Program-made: the position numbers and the translations under genes
In this document: piece after piece, positions 40,561 through 49,329 of the stretch
How positions within the stretch are numbered: position 1 is the first letter of the stretch
Layout of the letters: the number at the start of each line of letters is the position of its first letter
The notes under the pieces: model-generated
What the model was told of the DNA's origin: nothing
Databases searched by the model: none
The model's input: the letters and a program-made list of their open reading frames with translations, nothing else
Assembly: GCF_900091455.1 (NCBI RefSeq)
Contig: NZ_LT607412.1
Location: 6,448,001 to 6,512,000 of the forward strand
Origin: Micromonospora coriariae
GTDB taxonomy: Bacteria; Actinomycetota; Actinomycetes; Mycobacteriales; Micromonosporaceae
DNA: 64,000 nucleotides
Direction: 5' to 3'

Positions 40561-41837
40561 CGCCGGCCGGCCGGGCGACCCGCCGTACCCTGCTGCGCGC
40601 CGCCGCGGCCGGGGCCGCGGCGACCGCGGCCGGCTGCACCGGCGGCACCCGGTCCGTGCAGGTCGCGGTGGTCTGGAGCGGAAGCGAGCTGGACAGGTTC
40701 CGACGGGTCGTCGCCAACTACCCGGCGCCGGTGCACGTGGTCAGCGCCGGCAACGACATCGACGCGTTCCTGCGTGCCCGGCACCTCGCCGGCACCAGCC
40801 CCGACGTGGCGATCCTGCCGCGCCCCGGCCTGGTCACCGAGTACGCCCAGCGAGGCTGGCTGAGCCCGGTGCGCCCGTCGAGCGAGTACGCGGTGCCCAG
40901 CGGGCTGAGCGACCTGCTGATGACCCGCGGGCGGCGCTACGGCGTCTGGGTGAAGGCGGCGCACAAGTCGCTCATCTGGCATCTGCCGTCGGCGCTGCCC
41001 CGGCCGCCGGCCACCTGGGACGAGCTGGTCACGCTGACCCGCACCCTCGGCGCGCTCGCCCGGCGCGGGTCCGGCCCGGCGCCCCTGGCCATCGGGGCGG
41101 CGGACGGCTGGGTGCTCACCGACTGGTTCGAGAACGTGCTCGCCGACCTGGCACCCGACGCGTACGACGCCCTCGCCGGGCCGGACGCCGACTGGCAGGG
41201 GCGACCGGTGCGCGACACCCTGGACCGGCTCGCCGAGCTGTGGAGCATCGATGGCGCGTTCCCCGGCGGCGGCCGCCGTGCCCTGCTCACCCAGTACGAG
41301 GAGTCGGTGATCCAGGTGGTGCGCTCCCGGCGGGCGGTGATGGTCTTCGAGGCCGACTTCACCGCCGAGGTGGTCGGCACGTTCCGACGGGGCCCGGAGC
41401 AGCCGAAGACCTTCCGGTTCCCGAGCGCGCGGGCGGGCGGCGGTGGCCCACTGATCGTCGGCGGAGACGCGGCGGTGGCCTTCGCCGACGCCCGCGGCGG
41501 GGTGGAGCTGGTCGAGTGGCTCACCCGGGCCGCCTCGTTCCAGCCCTGGTTGGACGCCAGCGGCTACCTGTCGCCGAACACCACTGTCGCGCTGGACAGC
41601 TACGCCGACCCGGTCAGCCGCCAACTCGCCGGCGAGATGCGCGCCCCCGGCACCCTGCGCTTCGACCTCTCCGACCAGCTGCCCGGGCCGTTCACCGGCT
41701 CCGACGGGGTGGGCATCTGGCGGATCATGCAGGACTTCTTCGCCGACGTCACCGACGGCGTACCCACCGCGGTGGCGGTCCGCCGGGCCACCGGGCAGCT
41801 CGCCGCGGCGGCCCGCAGCGCGGGAGGCGGCCGGTGA
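40557..41837 (+). CDS. Tat-exported lipoprotein, ABC extracellular solute-binding protein family 1
   Basis: A 426-aa protein. R9-R10 followed by TLLRAAAAGAAATAAGC gives a twin-arginine signal with a lipobox and Cys27 as the lipid-modified residue. The mature part has the two-lobe fold of family 1 carbohydrate-binding proteins (VQVAVVWSGSELDRFRRVV, PDVAILPRPGLVTEYAQRGWL, a hinge GVWVKAAHKSLIWHL, and C-terminal PNTTVALDSYADPV). It is coupled by 4-nt GTGA overlaps both to the pseudo-ATPase before it and to the fused permease after it. In an ordinary importer it would deliver a sugar or sugar alcohol; here it may act as a ligand sensor. Confidence 0.88.
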   Translation: MTPAGRATRRTLLRAAAAGAAATAAGCTGGTRSVQVAVVWSGSELDRFRRVVANYPAPVHVVSAGNDIDAFLRARHLAGTSPDVAILPRPGLVTEYAQRGWLSPVRPSSEYAVPSGLSDLLMTRGRRYGVWVKAAHKSLIWHLPSALPRPPATWDELVTLTRTLGALARRGSGPAPLAIGAADGWVLTDWFENVLADLAPDAYDALAGPDADWQGRPVRDTLDRLAELWSIDGAFPGGGRRALLTQYEESVIQVVRSRRAVMVFEADFTAEVVGTFRRGPEQPKTFRFPSARAGGGGPLIVGGDAAVAFADARGGVELVEWLTRAASFQPWLDASGYLSPNTTVALDSYADPVSRQLAGEMRAPGTLRFDLSDQLPGPFTGSDGVGIWRIMQDFFADVTDGVPTAVAVRRATGQLAAAARSAGGGR

Positions 41838-43600
41838 GCCGGGTCCGGGTGCTCGGCGAGCTGGCCGTGCTCGACGATGTGGGGCCACCCCGGCGCGGCC
41901 GGGCGTACCCGGCGGCCGGCGCGACCTCCGCGCTGCTGCTGCCGGCGATCCTGCTGCTCGGCGGGCTGGTGCTGTGGCCGGTGCTGCGAACGGTGCACGC
42001 CAGCGTCACCACGGACGGCCACTGGGTCGGCGCCGAGCACTTCCGTACCGCGCTCGACGCGCCGGACACCGGCGCGGTGGTCGGCCGCACGGTCCTCTGG
42101 GCGGTGCTGGTGCCGGCGGTGGTCACGGCGCTGGGCTACCTGCTCGCCGCCGCGTCGCGCCGCTCTCAGGAGGGTGGGCTGGTCCGCCTGATCCTGCTGG
42201 TGCCGGTGGCGTTGCCGCTGGTCGTCACCGGAGTGACGTTCCGGCTGATGTACGACCCCGACCCGAGCCGGGGCCTGGCCACGCTGGTCGCGGCGCGACT
42301 GACCGGCCGGTCCGCCGCGGACGCCCCGCAACTGCTCGGGCCGGGCCTGGTCACTGTGGCGCTGATGTCGGCGTTCGTCTGGGCCTGGGTCGGCCTGGCC
42401 GTGCTGGTCTTCCGGGCCGCGCTGGACGCGGTGCCGCCGAACCTGGCCGACGCGGTACGCGCCTACGGCGGCGGTCGCCGGCATGTGCTGTGGGACGCGC
42501 AGTGGCGGCCGCTGCTGCTGCGTACCGTTGCGGTGGTCTTCGCGCTGGTCGCGGTGGGCACCAGCCGCACCTTCGACCTGATCCTGGTGATGACCCCCGG
42601 CTCGGTCCGGGACGAGGCCGCCGTGCTGGCGTTGCGGGTCTGGCAGACCTCGGGTGGCACCACCACCGGCGAGGGCGCCGCACTCGGTGTGGTGTGGCTG
42701 GTGGCGGTGATCGGCGGGATCCTGGTGGCCGCGCTGTTCGTCCGGCAGGCGTGGCCGCCGCCGCGGGCCGAGGCGCCGCCGGACCCGGACCGGGTGGCAC
42801 CGCCCCGGCGGGTGTTCCGACTGCTCGCGGCGGGTGCCGCGGTGGCGTGGCTGGTGCCGCTGGTGGTGCTGGTCGCCACTTCCCTGCACGGTCAGGTGGA
42901 CGCGGCGGCGCGCGGCTGGTGGTCGGCGCCGCCGGGGGCCGGCTCCTACCGTGACCTGGTCACCGGCACCGAGCTGTGGCGCACTCTGGCCTTCACGCTG
43001 CTGCTGGCCACCGTCGTGACCGCCACGGTGCTGGTGGTCGCGCTGCTGGCCGCGTACCCGCTGGCCTGGTTGACCGGGCCGGCCGCGCAGGCCACCGGGC
43101 TGCTGCTGCTGGCCGCCAGCGTCGTACCGGTCCAGGTCATCGCCGGGCCGCTCAACGAGGTGCTCGGCCTGGTGCTCTCCTCCGGGACCGCCCGCGGCCT
43201 GGCCCTGGTGCACGTGGCGCTGGGCGTGCCGTTCGCGGTGCTGGTGCTGCGCAACGCGTTCGCCGACCTGCCCGCCGAGCAGGTGCGCGGCGCCCGGCTG
43301 GGTGGGCGCCGCTGGTGGGGCACGCTGCGCCGGCTGGCCCGGCACAACCTGCCCGCGGTGGTCGCGGTCTCCGTGCTGGAGTTCGTCCAGGTCTGGAACG
43401 ACCTGGTGGTGGGCCTGCTGTTCAGTGGGCCGGAGGCGACACCGCTGGGGCTGTTCCTGGCCGGGCAGTCGCGTGGCTTCGTGTCCAACAGCGGGGCGCT
43501 GGCCGCCGCCTCGGTGCTCGCCTCGGTGCTGCCGGTGCTGCTGGTGGTGCTCGCCCGGCGGCAGCTCGTCGCCGGGCTGGTCTCCGGGGGCGTCCGGTGA
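41834..43600 (+). CDS. Fused ABC permease (MalF- and MalG-like halves in one chain)
   Basis: A 588-aa protein with about twelve membrane segments. The first half (about 25-300) and second half (about 320-588) each have the MalFG-type permease layout, with an EAA-like coupling loop in each: NLADAVRAYGGGRRHVLW near residue 210 and EQVRGARLGGRRWWGTL near 485. The two are normally separate genes; here they are joined by a short Pro-rich linker (PPPRAEAPPDPD). The G of each EAA loop is kept, so docking to a nucleotide-binding domain is possible. Coupled by 4-nt overlaps on both sides. Confidence 0.88.
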   Translation: MSRVRVLGELAVLDDVGPPRRGRAYPAAGATSALLLPAILLLGGLVLWPVLRTVHASVTTDGHWVGAEHFRTALDAPDTGAVVGRTVLWAVLVPAVVTALGYLLAAASRRSQEGGLVRLILLVPVALPLVVTGVTFRLMYDPDPSRGLATLVAARLTGRSAADAPQLLGPGLVTVALMSAFVWAWVGLAVLVFRAALDAVPPNLADAVRAYGGGRRHVLWDAQWRPLLLRTVAVVFALVAVGTSRTFDLILVMTPGSVRDEAAVLALRVWQTSGGTTTGEGAALGVVWLVAVIGGILVAALFVRQAWPPPRAEAPPDPDRVAPPRRVFRLLAAGAAVAWLVPLVVLVATSLHGQVDAAARGWWSAPPGAGSYRDLVTGTELWRTLAFTLLLATVVTATVLVVALLAAYPLAWLTGPAAQATGLLLLAASVVPVQVIAGPLNEVLGLVLSSGTARGLALVHVALGVPFAVLVLRNAFADLPAEQVRGARLGGRRWWGTLRRLARHNLPAVVAVSVLEFVQVWNDLVVGLLFSGPEATPLGLFLAGQSRGFVSNSGALAAASVLASVLPVLLVVLARRQLVAGLVSGGVR

Positions 43601-45975
43601 CCGGCCCCACCGGCGCCGGCCGGGGGCCGCGCTGGCCGGTGCTGATCGCGGTCGGCACGCTGGTCAGCGGGGTGCTCGGCAACCTGGCCAGCAACATGCT
43701 CTCCGAGCTGGCGGCCAGCGTGCTCGGGCCGGCCAGCATCGCGCTGGTGGTCAGCGGCGGGGTCGGTTTCGTGGTGTTCGAGATGCGCCGGCGCCGAACC
43801 GGTCGGGAGGTGAGCCCGGAACCCACCGAGGTCGTCGCCGCACCGGCCACCGGCGCGCCGACGCTGCCGTACCCGGCCGGCTTCACCGGCCGCGACGAGC
43901 ACGTCGAGGCTGTGCTCGCGCTGCTCACCCGGGAGCACGCGGTGGCGGTGCTGGGTCGGCGGGCGGTGGGCACCTCCGCCTGCGCGGTACAGGCGGCGAA
44001 CCTGTGCCGGGAGGACTTCCCGGACGGGCAGTACTACCTCGACCTGCGCCGCGGCGGGCGACCCCGGTCCGCCCGACAGGTGCTCACCGCGCTGGCCGGG
44101 GTGCTGGGCACCGCCGCCCCCGTCTCGGGCCGGCCGGACGCCCTCGCGGTCGCCGCCGACGCGCTGCGTGGCCAGCTCGACGGCCGCAAGATCCTGCTGG
44201 TGCTGGACAACGTCGACCGACCCGAGCAGGTCCTGCCGCTGCTGCCGCCGACCGCGCGGACCTGCCGGCTGCTGCTGGCCGGCGGGCCGGCGTTGAGTGG
44301 GCTGCAGGGTGTGGTCGCGCACTGGATCGCCGAGCCGGGCCGGGCCGAGGCGGTCGAGCTGTTCGCCGCCGCGGGCGTGGCCGCGCCGGCCGCCCGGATC
44401 CGCCGCGCCGACCCGCGCACCGACCCGGCGGTCGGCGAGATCGTCGAGCTGTGCGGGCGGCAGCCGCGCACCGTCCGGGCCCTCGGCTACCGCACAGCAC
44501 AGCACGGCTGGCGGCACGCCGACGTGCTGGACGCGCTGCGCCGCGCGGTGCAGACGCCACCGCACCAGCGGGTCACCGTCTCGCCGGCGGCCCGGCTGGT
44601 CACCGAACGGGACACCGCGTACCGGGCGTTGACCCGCGAGGCCCGCCGGCTGTACAGGCTGATGTCGCTGGCGCCCGCCCCGGTGGACCGGCCCGCCATC
44701 GCCGCCCTGGCCGGTCGGCACCCGGAACGGGTGACCGCGCTGCTCGACCAACTGGCCGCCGCGGCGTTCGTCGTCGGCGCGCCCGGCGACCGGTACGAGA
44801 TCCGCCCCCTGCTCGCCGGCAACGCACGGCTGCACCTGCGCGACGCCGATCCGGCCCGGGCCCGGGTCGCCGCGCAGGCCCGGCTGACCCGGCACCTGGC
44901 CCGGCGGGCCGAACGGCACGCGGCCAACCTGGCCGTGCTGGGCTCCCCACCGGACCGGGAGTGGTCGCTGCCGCTGGACGACGACCCGTACGGCTGGTTC
45001 GATCTGCACCAGGAGCTGCTGCTGGCGGTGGTCCGGGTGCCGGCCGGCGCGGCTGAGACGCTGCCCCGCCGGGTGCGCCGGTGGTGGTTCCGGCTGGCCG
45101 TGGCGCTGTGCGGATGGCTGGCGCACGTCGAGCGGCTGACCGAGTGGGAGCAGGTCTGCCGCACGGTGCTGGCCACCCCGACCGCCGACGACCGACCGGA
45201 GATCGCCGGGTGGGCGCACAACGAGCTGGGGGTGCTGCGCCGGCGCCGGCACGACCCGCAGGGTGCCGCCGCCGCCCTGACCCTCGCGGTGGCCGAGCGT
45301 GGCCGGCGGGGCACCGCCCAGGCCCGGATGAACCTCGGCCTGGCCCTGCTCGACCTGGGGCAGCTCGACGACGCGGTGGAGCACCTGGAGCTGTCCCGCC
45401 GGCACCGCTCGGGGGCGGACCGGGCCGGGCACGCCCTCACCGACCTGGGCCTGGGCGCCGCGCAGTTGGCCCGGGGTGAGCTGGACACCGCGCACCATCA
45501 TCTGGTGCGGGCGGCGAACACCTTCCGGTCGGTGGGTGACGCCCGCGGCTACGCGGCGGCGCTGACCAACCTGGTGCTGGTGCACGCCGCCCTCGGCGAG
45601 CACCTGGACGCCGCGCAGGCGTGGCGGGCCGCGCTGCGCGAGTACGAGTCGGTCAGCGACCCGACGAGCCGGGCGGCGGCGCTGCTCAACGCCGGGGCGA
45701 CGCTGTTGACCGCCGCACCGGCGCAGGCGCGGGCGGCGTACGAACTGCTGGCCGAGGGCCGGCGGCTGCGCGAGGAGGGCCGACCCACCCCGGGGCTGGC
45801 ACGCACCCTGCTGTACCTGGGTGACGCCGCCGCGGCGCTGGGCGACCGGGCCGAGGCGCGGCGCCACTGGGCGGACGCGGCGGCGGTGGCCGAGGAGGTC
45901 GGCGACGCCGACGGGCAGGCCGCCGCGGACAGCCAGCTGGAGGACGACGGCGACCTCCCGGCGACCGGCGGGTGA
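43597..45975 (+). CDS. Membrane-anchored NB-ARC/TPR (STAND-like) protein with dead P-loop
   Basis: A 792-aa protein. Two N-terminal membrane segments (about 13-31 and 40-62) end in RRRRTGR, placing the rest in the cytoplasm. An AfsR-like NB-ARC region follows: FTGRDEHVEAVLALL, a Walker A reading AVLGRRAVGTSACAV (Thr126 in place of Lys), FPDGQYYLDLRRG, and an intact Walker B ILLVLDNVD (D204). A winged-helix segment (YRLMSLAPAPVDRPAIAAL) and about six TPR-like repeats (560-785) complete it. Its GTG overlaps the permease stop by 4 nt. STAND proteins are signal switches; without the P-loop Lys this one is probably a scaffold or a nucleotide-independent sensor. Confidence 0.86.
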   Translation: MTGPTGAGRGPRWPVLIAVGTLVSGVLGNLASNMLSELAASVLGPASIALVVSGGVGFVVFEMRRRRTGREVSPEPTEVVAAPATGAPTLPYPAGFTGRDEHVEAVLALLTREHAVAVLGRRAVGTSACAVQAANLCREDFPDGQYYLDLRRGGRPRSARQVLTALAGVLGTAAPVSGRPDALAVAADALRGQLDGRKILLVLDNVDRPEQVLPLLPPTARTCRLLLAGGPALSGLQGVVAHWIAEPGRAEAVELFAAAGVAAPAARIRRADPRTDPAVGEIVELCGRQPRTVRALGYRTAQHGWRHADVLDALRRAVQTPPHQRVTVSPAARLVTERDTAYRALTREARRLYRLMSLAPAPVDRPAIAALAGRHPERVTALLDQLAAAAFVVGAPGDRYEIRPLLAGNARLHLRDADPARARVAAQARLTRHLARRAERHAANLAVLGSPPDREWSLPLDDDPYGWFDLHQELLLAVVRVPAGAAETLPRRVRRWWFRLAVALCGWLAHVERLTEWEQVCRTVLATPTADDRPEIAGWAHNELGVLRRRRHDPQGAAAALTLAVAERGRRGTAQARMNLGLALLDLGQLDDAVEHLELSRRHRSGADRAGHALTDLGLGAAQLARGELDTAHHHLVRAANTFRSVGDARGYAAALTNLVLVHAALGEHLDAAQAWRAALREYESVSDPTSRAAALLNAGATLLTAAPAQARAAYELLAEGRRLREEGRPTPGLARTLLYLGDAAAALGDRAEARRHWADAAAVAEEVGDADGQAAADSQLEDDGDLPATGG

Positions 45976-46060
45976 TCCGCGCCCAGCTCAGCGGGGGCAC
46001 GGGGAGCGCGCGTGATGTCGGTCGCTCAGGTTGGCCGGTTGAAGGGGTCTGGGAGAGTGT

Positions 46061-46684
46061 GTGATCGTGGATACGCTCTCGGTGCGGGGACTCAGCCGCA
46101 ACTTCGGCAACCTGGTCGTGCTCGACGACGTGAGTTTCACGCTCCAGGCGGGCCGGATCGCGGTGGTGCTGGGCCCCAACGGCAGCGGCAAGACCACGCT
46201 GCTGCGCTGCGTGGTCGGCGCCGACCGGCCGGACGCGGGCGAGGTGCTGGTGCAGGGTCGCCGGGCCGATGAGACCGATCCCCAGGTGCGGGCGCTGGTG
46301 GCGGCCGCCCTGGACGACATCGACTTCTTCCCCGACCTGTCCGTGGTCGAGCACCTGGAGCTGGTCGCGTACGCGCACGGCGGCAACGCCGAGCCGGTCG
46401 AGGAGGTGCTCGCCGAGCTGGGCCTGGAACCGGCCCGCGATCAACTGCCGGTGACCCTGTCCAGCGGGCAGCGCCGCCGGCTGGCGCTGGCGTCCTGCTT
46501 CGTGCGCCCCCGCCGGGTGCTGATCCTGGACGAGCCGGAGCAGCGGTTGGACGTCCGGGGCCGGCAGTGGCTGGCCGACCGGCTGCGCCGGGAACGGGAC
46601 GCGGGCACCGCCGTGCTGCTCGCCTCGCACGACCCGGAGCTGATCGACGCGGTGGTCGACGAGCGCATCGAGATCGGCCGGTGA
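46061..46684 (+). CDS. ABC transporter ATP-binding protein (intact)
   Basis: A 207-aa nucleotide-binding protein with complete motifs: Walker A VLGPNGSGKTTLLR (about 38-51), signature LSSGQRRRLALA, Walker B VLILDEPEQRLD and switch His in LLASHDPEL. It resembles small exporter ATPases. GGGAG lies 5 nt before the GTG at 46061. The downstream DUF6297 permease gene overlaps by 4 nt, so the two form a transporter. An 85-nt gap separates it from the NB-ARC/TPR gene; whether it could also serve the pseudo-ABC permease is unknown. Confidence 0.93.
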   Translation: MIVDTLSVRGLSRNFGNLVVLDDVSFTLQAGRIAVVLGPNGSGKTTLLRCVVGADRPDAGEVLVQGRRADETDPQVRALVAAALDDIDFFPDLSVVEHLELVAYAHGGNAEPVEEVLAELGLEPARDQLPVTLSSGQRRRLALASCFVRPRRVLILDEPEQRLDVRGRQWLADRLRRERDAGTAVLLASHDPELIDAVVDERIEIGR

Positions 46685-48102
46685 CCGCCCCACCGGTGAC
46701 CGTCGCCGACGCGCCGGCGGGTGTGCCCACCGCCCGGCAGGTGCGTACGCACCTGCGCCGGGCCCGCCGCCGGCATCACGACCACTCCCTCGGTGACGTG
46801 CTGGGCGACGCGTACGTCATGGTCCTCTTCGTGGGTATGTACGGCTGGTTCGCGATCAGCGCCAGCCGCGACATGTTGAACTCCCCCACCGTCGGCCGGG
46901 CCGACCCGGGGGTGCGCTGGTGGCTGGCGGTCGCCGCGCTGCTGGCCGGTGCCGGGCTCGCCTGGCGCGGCCTGCGCGCGCTCGGTCCGCTCCTGGTCAC
47001 CCCGGCGACGCAGAGCTGGGTGACCAGCGCGCCTGTCGACCGCCGGGCCTGGCTGGCGCCGCGCCTCGGTGTGCTGCTGACGGCCGCGGCGGTCGGCACC
47101 GCGCTGCTCGGGGTGGCCGTGGCGGCGCTCGGCGGCGTCAGCGACCCGACCGCGCTGGGCTGGGCGGCGGCGGCCGGCGCGGGGTGGGGGGCGGCCGCGC
47201 TGGCGCTGAGCGTCGTCGCCCAGGGCAGCCGGACGGGCCGGCGGTGGCCGGCCATGGCGGGGGCGGCGCCGATGCTGGCGGCCGCCGTCATCACGGGGCT
47301 GGTGGTGCTCGTCGGTCGTCTCGGCGACGGGCTGCCCCGGCCGGCGGCGACGCCGACCGCCGCCCTGGTGGCCGTCGGGGCGCCCCTCGCGGTCGTCGCC
47401 GCCGTCCTGGCGGTCCGCGCGCTGCCCCGGGTGGACCGGGCCACCCTGACCACCGGCGCGCAGTTCGCCAACGCCGCCGCCACGGCCACGATCCTGCTCG
47501 ACCCGAGCCTGCTCACCGGCCTGGTGGAGAGCCGGCGCTGGCGCCGGATCGGCCGGGTGCGCAGCAGGCGCTTCCTGCCCGGCCCCGCCTGGTGGGCGCT
47601 GCTCCAGGCCGACGTGCGCCGGCTGGGCCGCCACCCCAGCGCCCTGCTGATCTGGGCGGCGCTGATCGGGGTCCAGTACGCCGCCGCGCTCGCCCTGCCC
47701 GGGCTGGCCGGTGCCGCGCAGGTGGTGTTCGGCTACCTCGCCGCCTCCCGGTTGACCGGCGGCCTGCGGTCGGTCAGCCGGTCACCCGGGTTGCGTCGGG
47801 CGCTCGGTGGCAGTGACGCGGCGCTGCGCGGGATCCACGTGGTCGTGCCGGCGGTCGGCGCGGGCCTGTGGTGGCTGTTGACCCTGCCGACCGTCGACGG
47901 TGGGCCGCCGTGGCTGGCGCCGACGCTGGCGCTCGGGGTGGTGGCCGCCGCCTGGCGGGCCGCCACCCGACCGGCGATCGACTACGGCGGCGCGACGGTG
48001 AACACGCCGTTCGGGATGATCCCGGTGGACCTGCTGCGCCAGGGCGCGCGCGGGCCGGCGCTGCTCGCCGTGCTGGTCCTGGTCCGCCTGCTCGTGGGCT
48101 GA
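46681..48102 (+). CDS. DUF6297 family ABC-associated membrane protein
   Basis: A 473-aa protein with about twelve hydrophobic segments after a 55-residue basic cytoplasmic N terminus (VRTHLRRARRRHHDHSLGD). Motifs include FVGMYGWFAISASRDML, SWVTSAPVDRRAWLAPRL and RSVSRSPGLRRALGGSD. It is coupled to the ATPase gene by a GTGA overlap. DUF6297 proteins are taken to be permeases of two-component ABC exporters in actinobacteria; the cargo is unknown. Confidence 0.85.
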   Translation: MTAPPVTVADAPAGVPTARQVRTHLRRARRRHHDHSLGDVLGDAYVMVLFVGMYGWFAISASRDMLNSPTVGRADPGVRWWLAVAALLAGAGLAWRGLRALGPLLVTPATQSWVTSAPVDRRAWLAPRLGVLLTAAAVGTALLGVAVAALGGVSDPTALGWAAAAGAGWGAAALALSVVAQGSRTGRRWPAMAGAAPMLAAAVITGLVVLVGRLGDGLPRPAATPTAALVAVGAPLAVVAAVLAVRALPRVDRATLTTGAQFANAAATATILLDPSLLTGLVESRRWRRIGRVRSRRFLPGPAWWALLQADVRRLGRHPSALLIWAALIGVQYAAALALPGLAGAAQVVFGYLAASRLTGGLRSVSRSPGLRRALGGSDAALRGIHVVVPAVGAGLWWLLTLPTVDGGPPWLAPTLALGVVAAAWRAATRPAIDYGGATVNTPFGMIPVDLLRQGARGPALLAVLVLVRLLVG

Positions 48103-48121
48103 CCGGGCGGGACCCGCCCGG
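48103..48121. terminator. Compact bidirectional hairpin
   Basis: CCGGGCGG (48103-48110) pairs with CCGCCCGG (48114-48121) around a 3-nt loop, directly after the DUF6297 stop codon and 15 nt before the end of the convergent esterase gene. Confidence 0.75.
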
Positions 48122-48135
48122 TCAGCCCCGGACCG

Positions 48136-49167
48136 TCAGCCGTCCAGGCGGCGGATCATGTTCATGACGGTCTCCACCTGGGCGCCGCCCTTGATCGGGT
48201 AGTTGGTCGCGCCGAGGTAGCCCCACCAGTCCCAGCAGCCGTTCGGGTTGGTGCCGGCGGTGCTCGCCTGGGGGTAGAGGACGATCAGGTTGTTGGTGTC
48301 GGCGTACTGGTTCAGGTTCGCCCGGTCGACGAAGGCGGTGCCCACCGAGCCGTACCCCTGCAGGCAGCCGTGCAGCGCCACCAGCAGCCGGCACGACTGG
48401 CCGGCCGCGCAGGACGAGGGGACGTACGCGAAGCCGTTGGCGTCCATGCTCAGCCCGTTGGCCCAGCCGTTGACCGCGAACGTGTTCTGGCTGAACCGGA
48501 TGAGCGTGCCGCCGAGCGGGCCGGTGTTCGGCGCGTTCACGCCACCGAGCAGTTTGCGGAGCAGGGCGTTCTGCGGGTCGGTGCCGCAGTCGTTGAGGAA
48601 CGGAGAGGTGGTCGCGGTGCAGCCCCGCGTCCCGTACGGGGTGACCCAGCCGTGGCCGGCGGCGGAGCCGCTGTCGTACTGCACGCTGGCCCCGAAGTGC
48701 TGGTAGTAGCGGACCAGGTCGTCGGTGACGGACTTCTTGACGGTGGTGTCGTTGCCGCCGTGGAAGACGTACACCGGGTCACCTGACAGGTTGCCGACCG
48801 GATCGACCCAGCCGTAGGACGCCCAGGTCCGGGTGTACGTCTGCAGGGCGGACAGGTTCGTCGGGTACCGGTTGTCGCCGCAGCCGTAGAGCGCCTGGGC
48901 GACGTTGTTCTGGGCGCAGTAGTACGGTCCGGCGGCGAAGACGGCCGCGCCGCGGATCCGGGACGAGTAGGCGACGTGCAGTTGCGTGGCGAGGTAGGCG
49001 CCGGAGGAGACGCCCGCGACGTAGACGCCGGACACGTTGTAGGTGCCCAGCGATCCGGAGACCGGGGGCTTGGTGGCCGGGTTGGCGGCCTGGGCGGGCG
49101 CCGGGGTGGTGAGGATCAGCAGGAGGACGGCGGCGAGGGCGGTGGCGGCTTTCAGCGGTGTCGTCAT
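48136..49167 (-). CDS. Secreted PHB-depolymerase-type esterase
   Basis: A 343-aa exported alpha/beta-hydrolase. The signal (MTTPLKAATALAAVLLLILT, ending AQA) is followed by the nucleophile motif YVAGVSSGAYLATQL, VYVFHGGNDTTV with the acid Asp, and RLLVALHGCLQGYGSVG, which in intracellular-type PHB depolymerases has the oxyanion His. Several Cys pairs fit a secreted enzyme. AAGGAGAG precedes ATG 49167. It likely hydrolyses short-chain polyhydroxyalkanoates or related polyesters. A TTGCGC/TATGTC promoter is upstream. Confidence 0.88.
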   Translation of the reverse strand: MTTPLKAATALAAVLLLILTTPAPAQAANPATKPPVSGSLGTYNVSGVYVAGVSSGAYLATQLHVAYSSRIRGAAVFAAGPYYCAQNNVAQALYGCGDNRYPTNLSALQTYTRTWASYGWVDPVGNLSGDPVYVFHGGNDTTVKKSVTDDLVRYYQHFGASVQYDSGSAAGHGWVTPYGTRGCTATTSPFLNDCGTDPQNALLRKLLGGVNAPNTGPLGGTLIRFSQNTFAVNGWANGLSMDANGFAYVPSSCAAGQSCRLLVALHGCLQGYGSVGTAFVDRANLNQYADTNNLIVLYPQASTAGTNPNGCWDWWGYLGATNYPIKGGAQVETVMNMIRRLDG

Positions 49168-49223
49168 GGACGCTCTCCTTGCGAGCGCCGGCGGGGGCGT
49201 CGGCGTGCGCCCGACGCTATCGT

Positions 49224-49252
49224 GACATAGAGCACAGCAGATATGAGCGCAA
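49224..49252 (-). promoter_or_regulatory. Promoter of the esterase gene
   Basis: Minus-strand TTGCGC (49252-49247) and TATGTC (49229-49224) are separated by exactly 17 nt, 57 nt upstream of the ATG, in a stretch with more A/T than its surroundings. Confidence 0.5.
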
Positions 49253-49303
49253 CCGACACGTCGGGCGGAGACGGTGTGTTCCCCGCGCCCATCCGCGGTC
49301 ACG

Positions 49304-49322
49304 GCCCGGTGATCCACCGGGC
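49304..49322 (-). terminator. Hairpin downstream of the MocR gene
   Basis: GCCCGGT (49304-49310) pairs with ACCGGGC (49316-49322) around a 5-nt loop, 7 nt beyond the end of the MocR gene. Confidence 0.6.
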
Positions 49323-49329
49323 AACGTGA

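Noticed and set aside
40149..45867. Long minus-strand open frames opposite the pseudo-ABC operon
   Set aside because: Same antisense effect. Composition is abnormal and the plus-strand proteins have clear domains and coupled starts.
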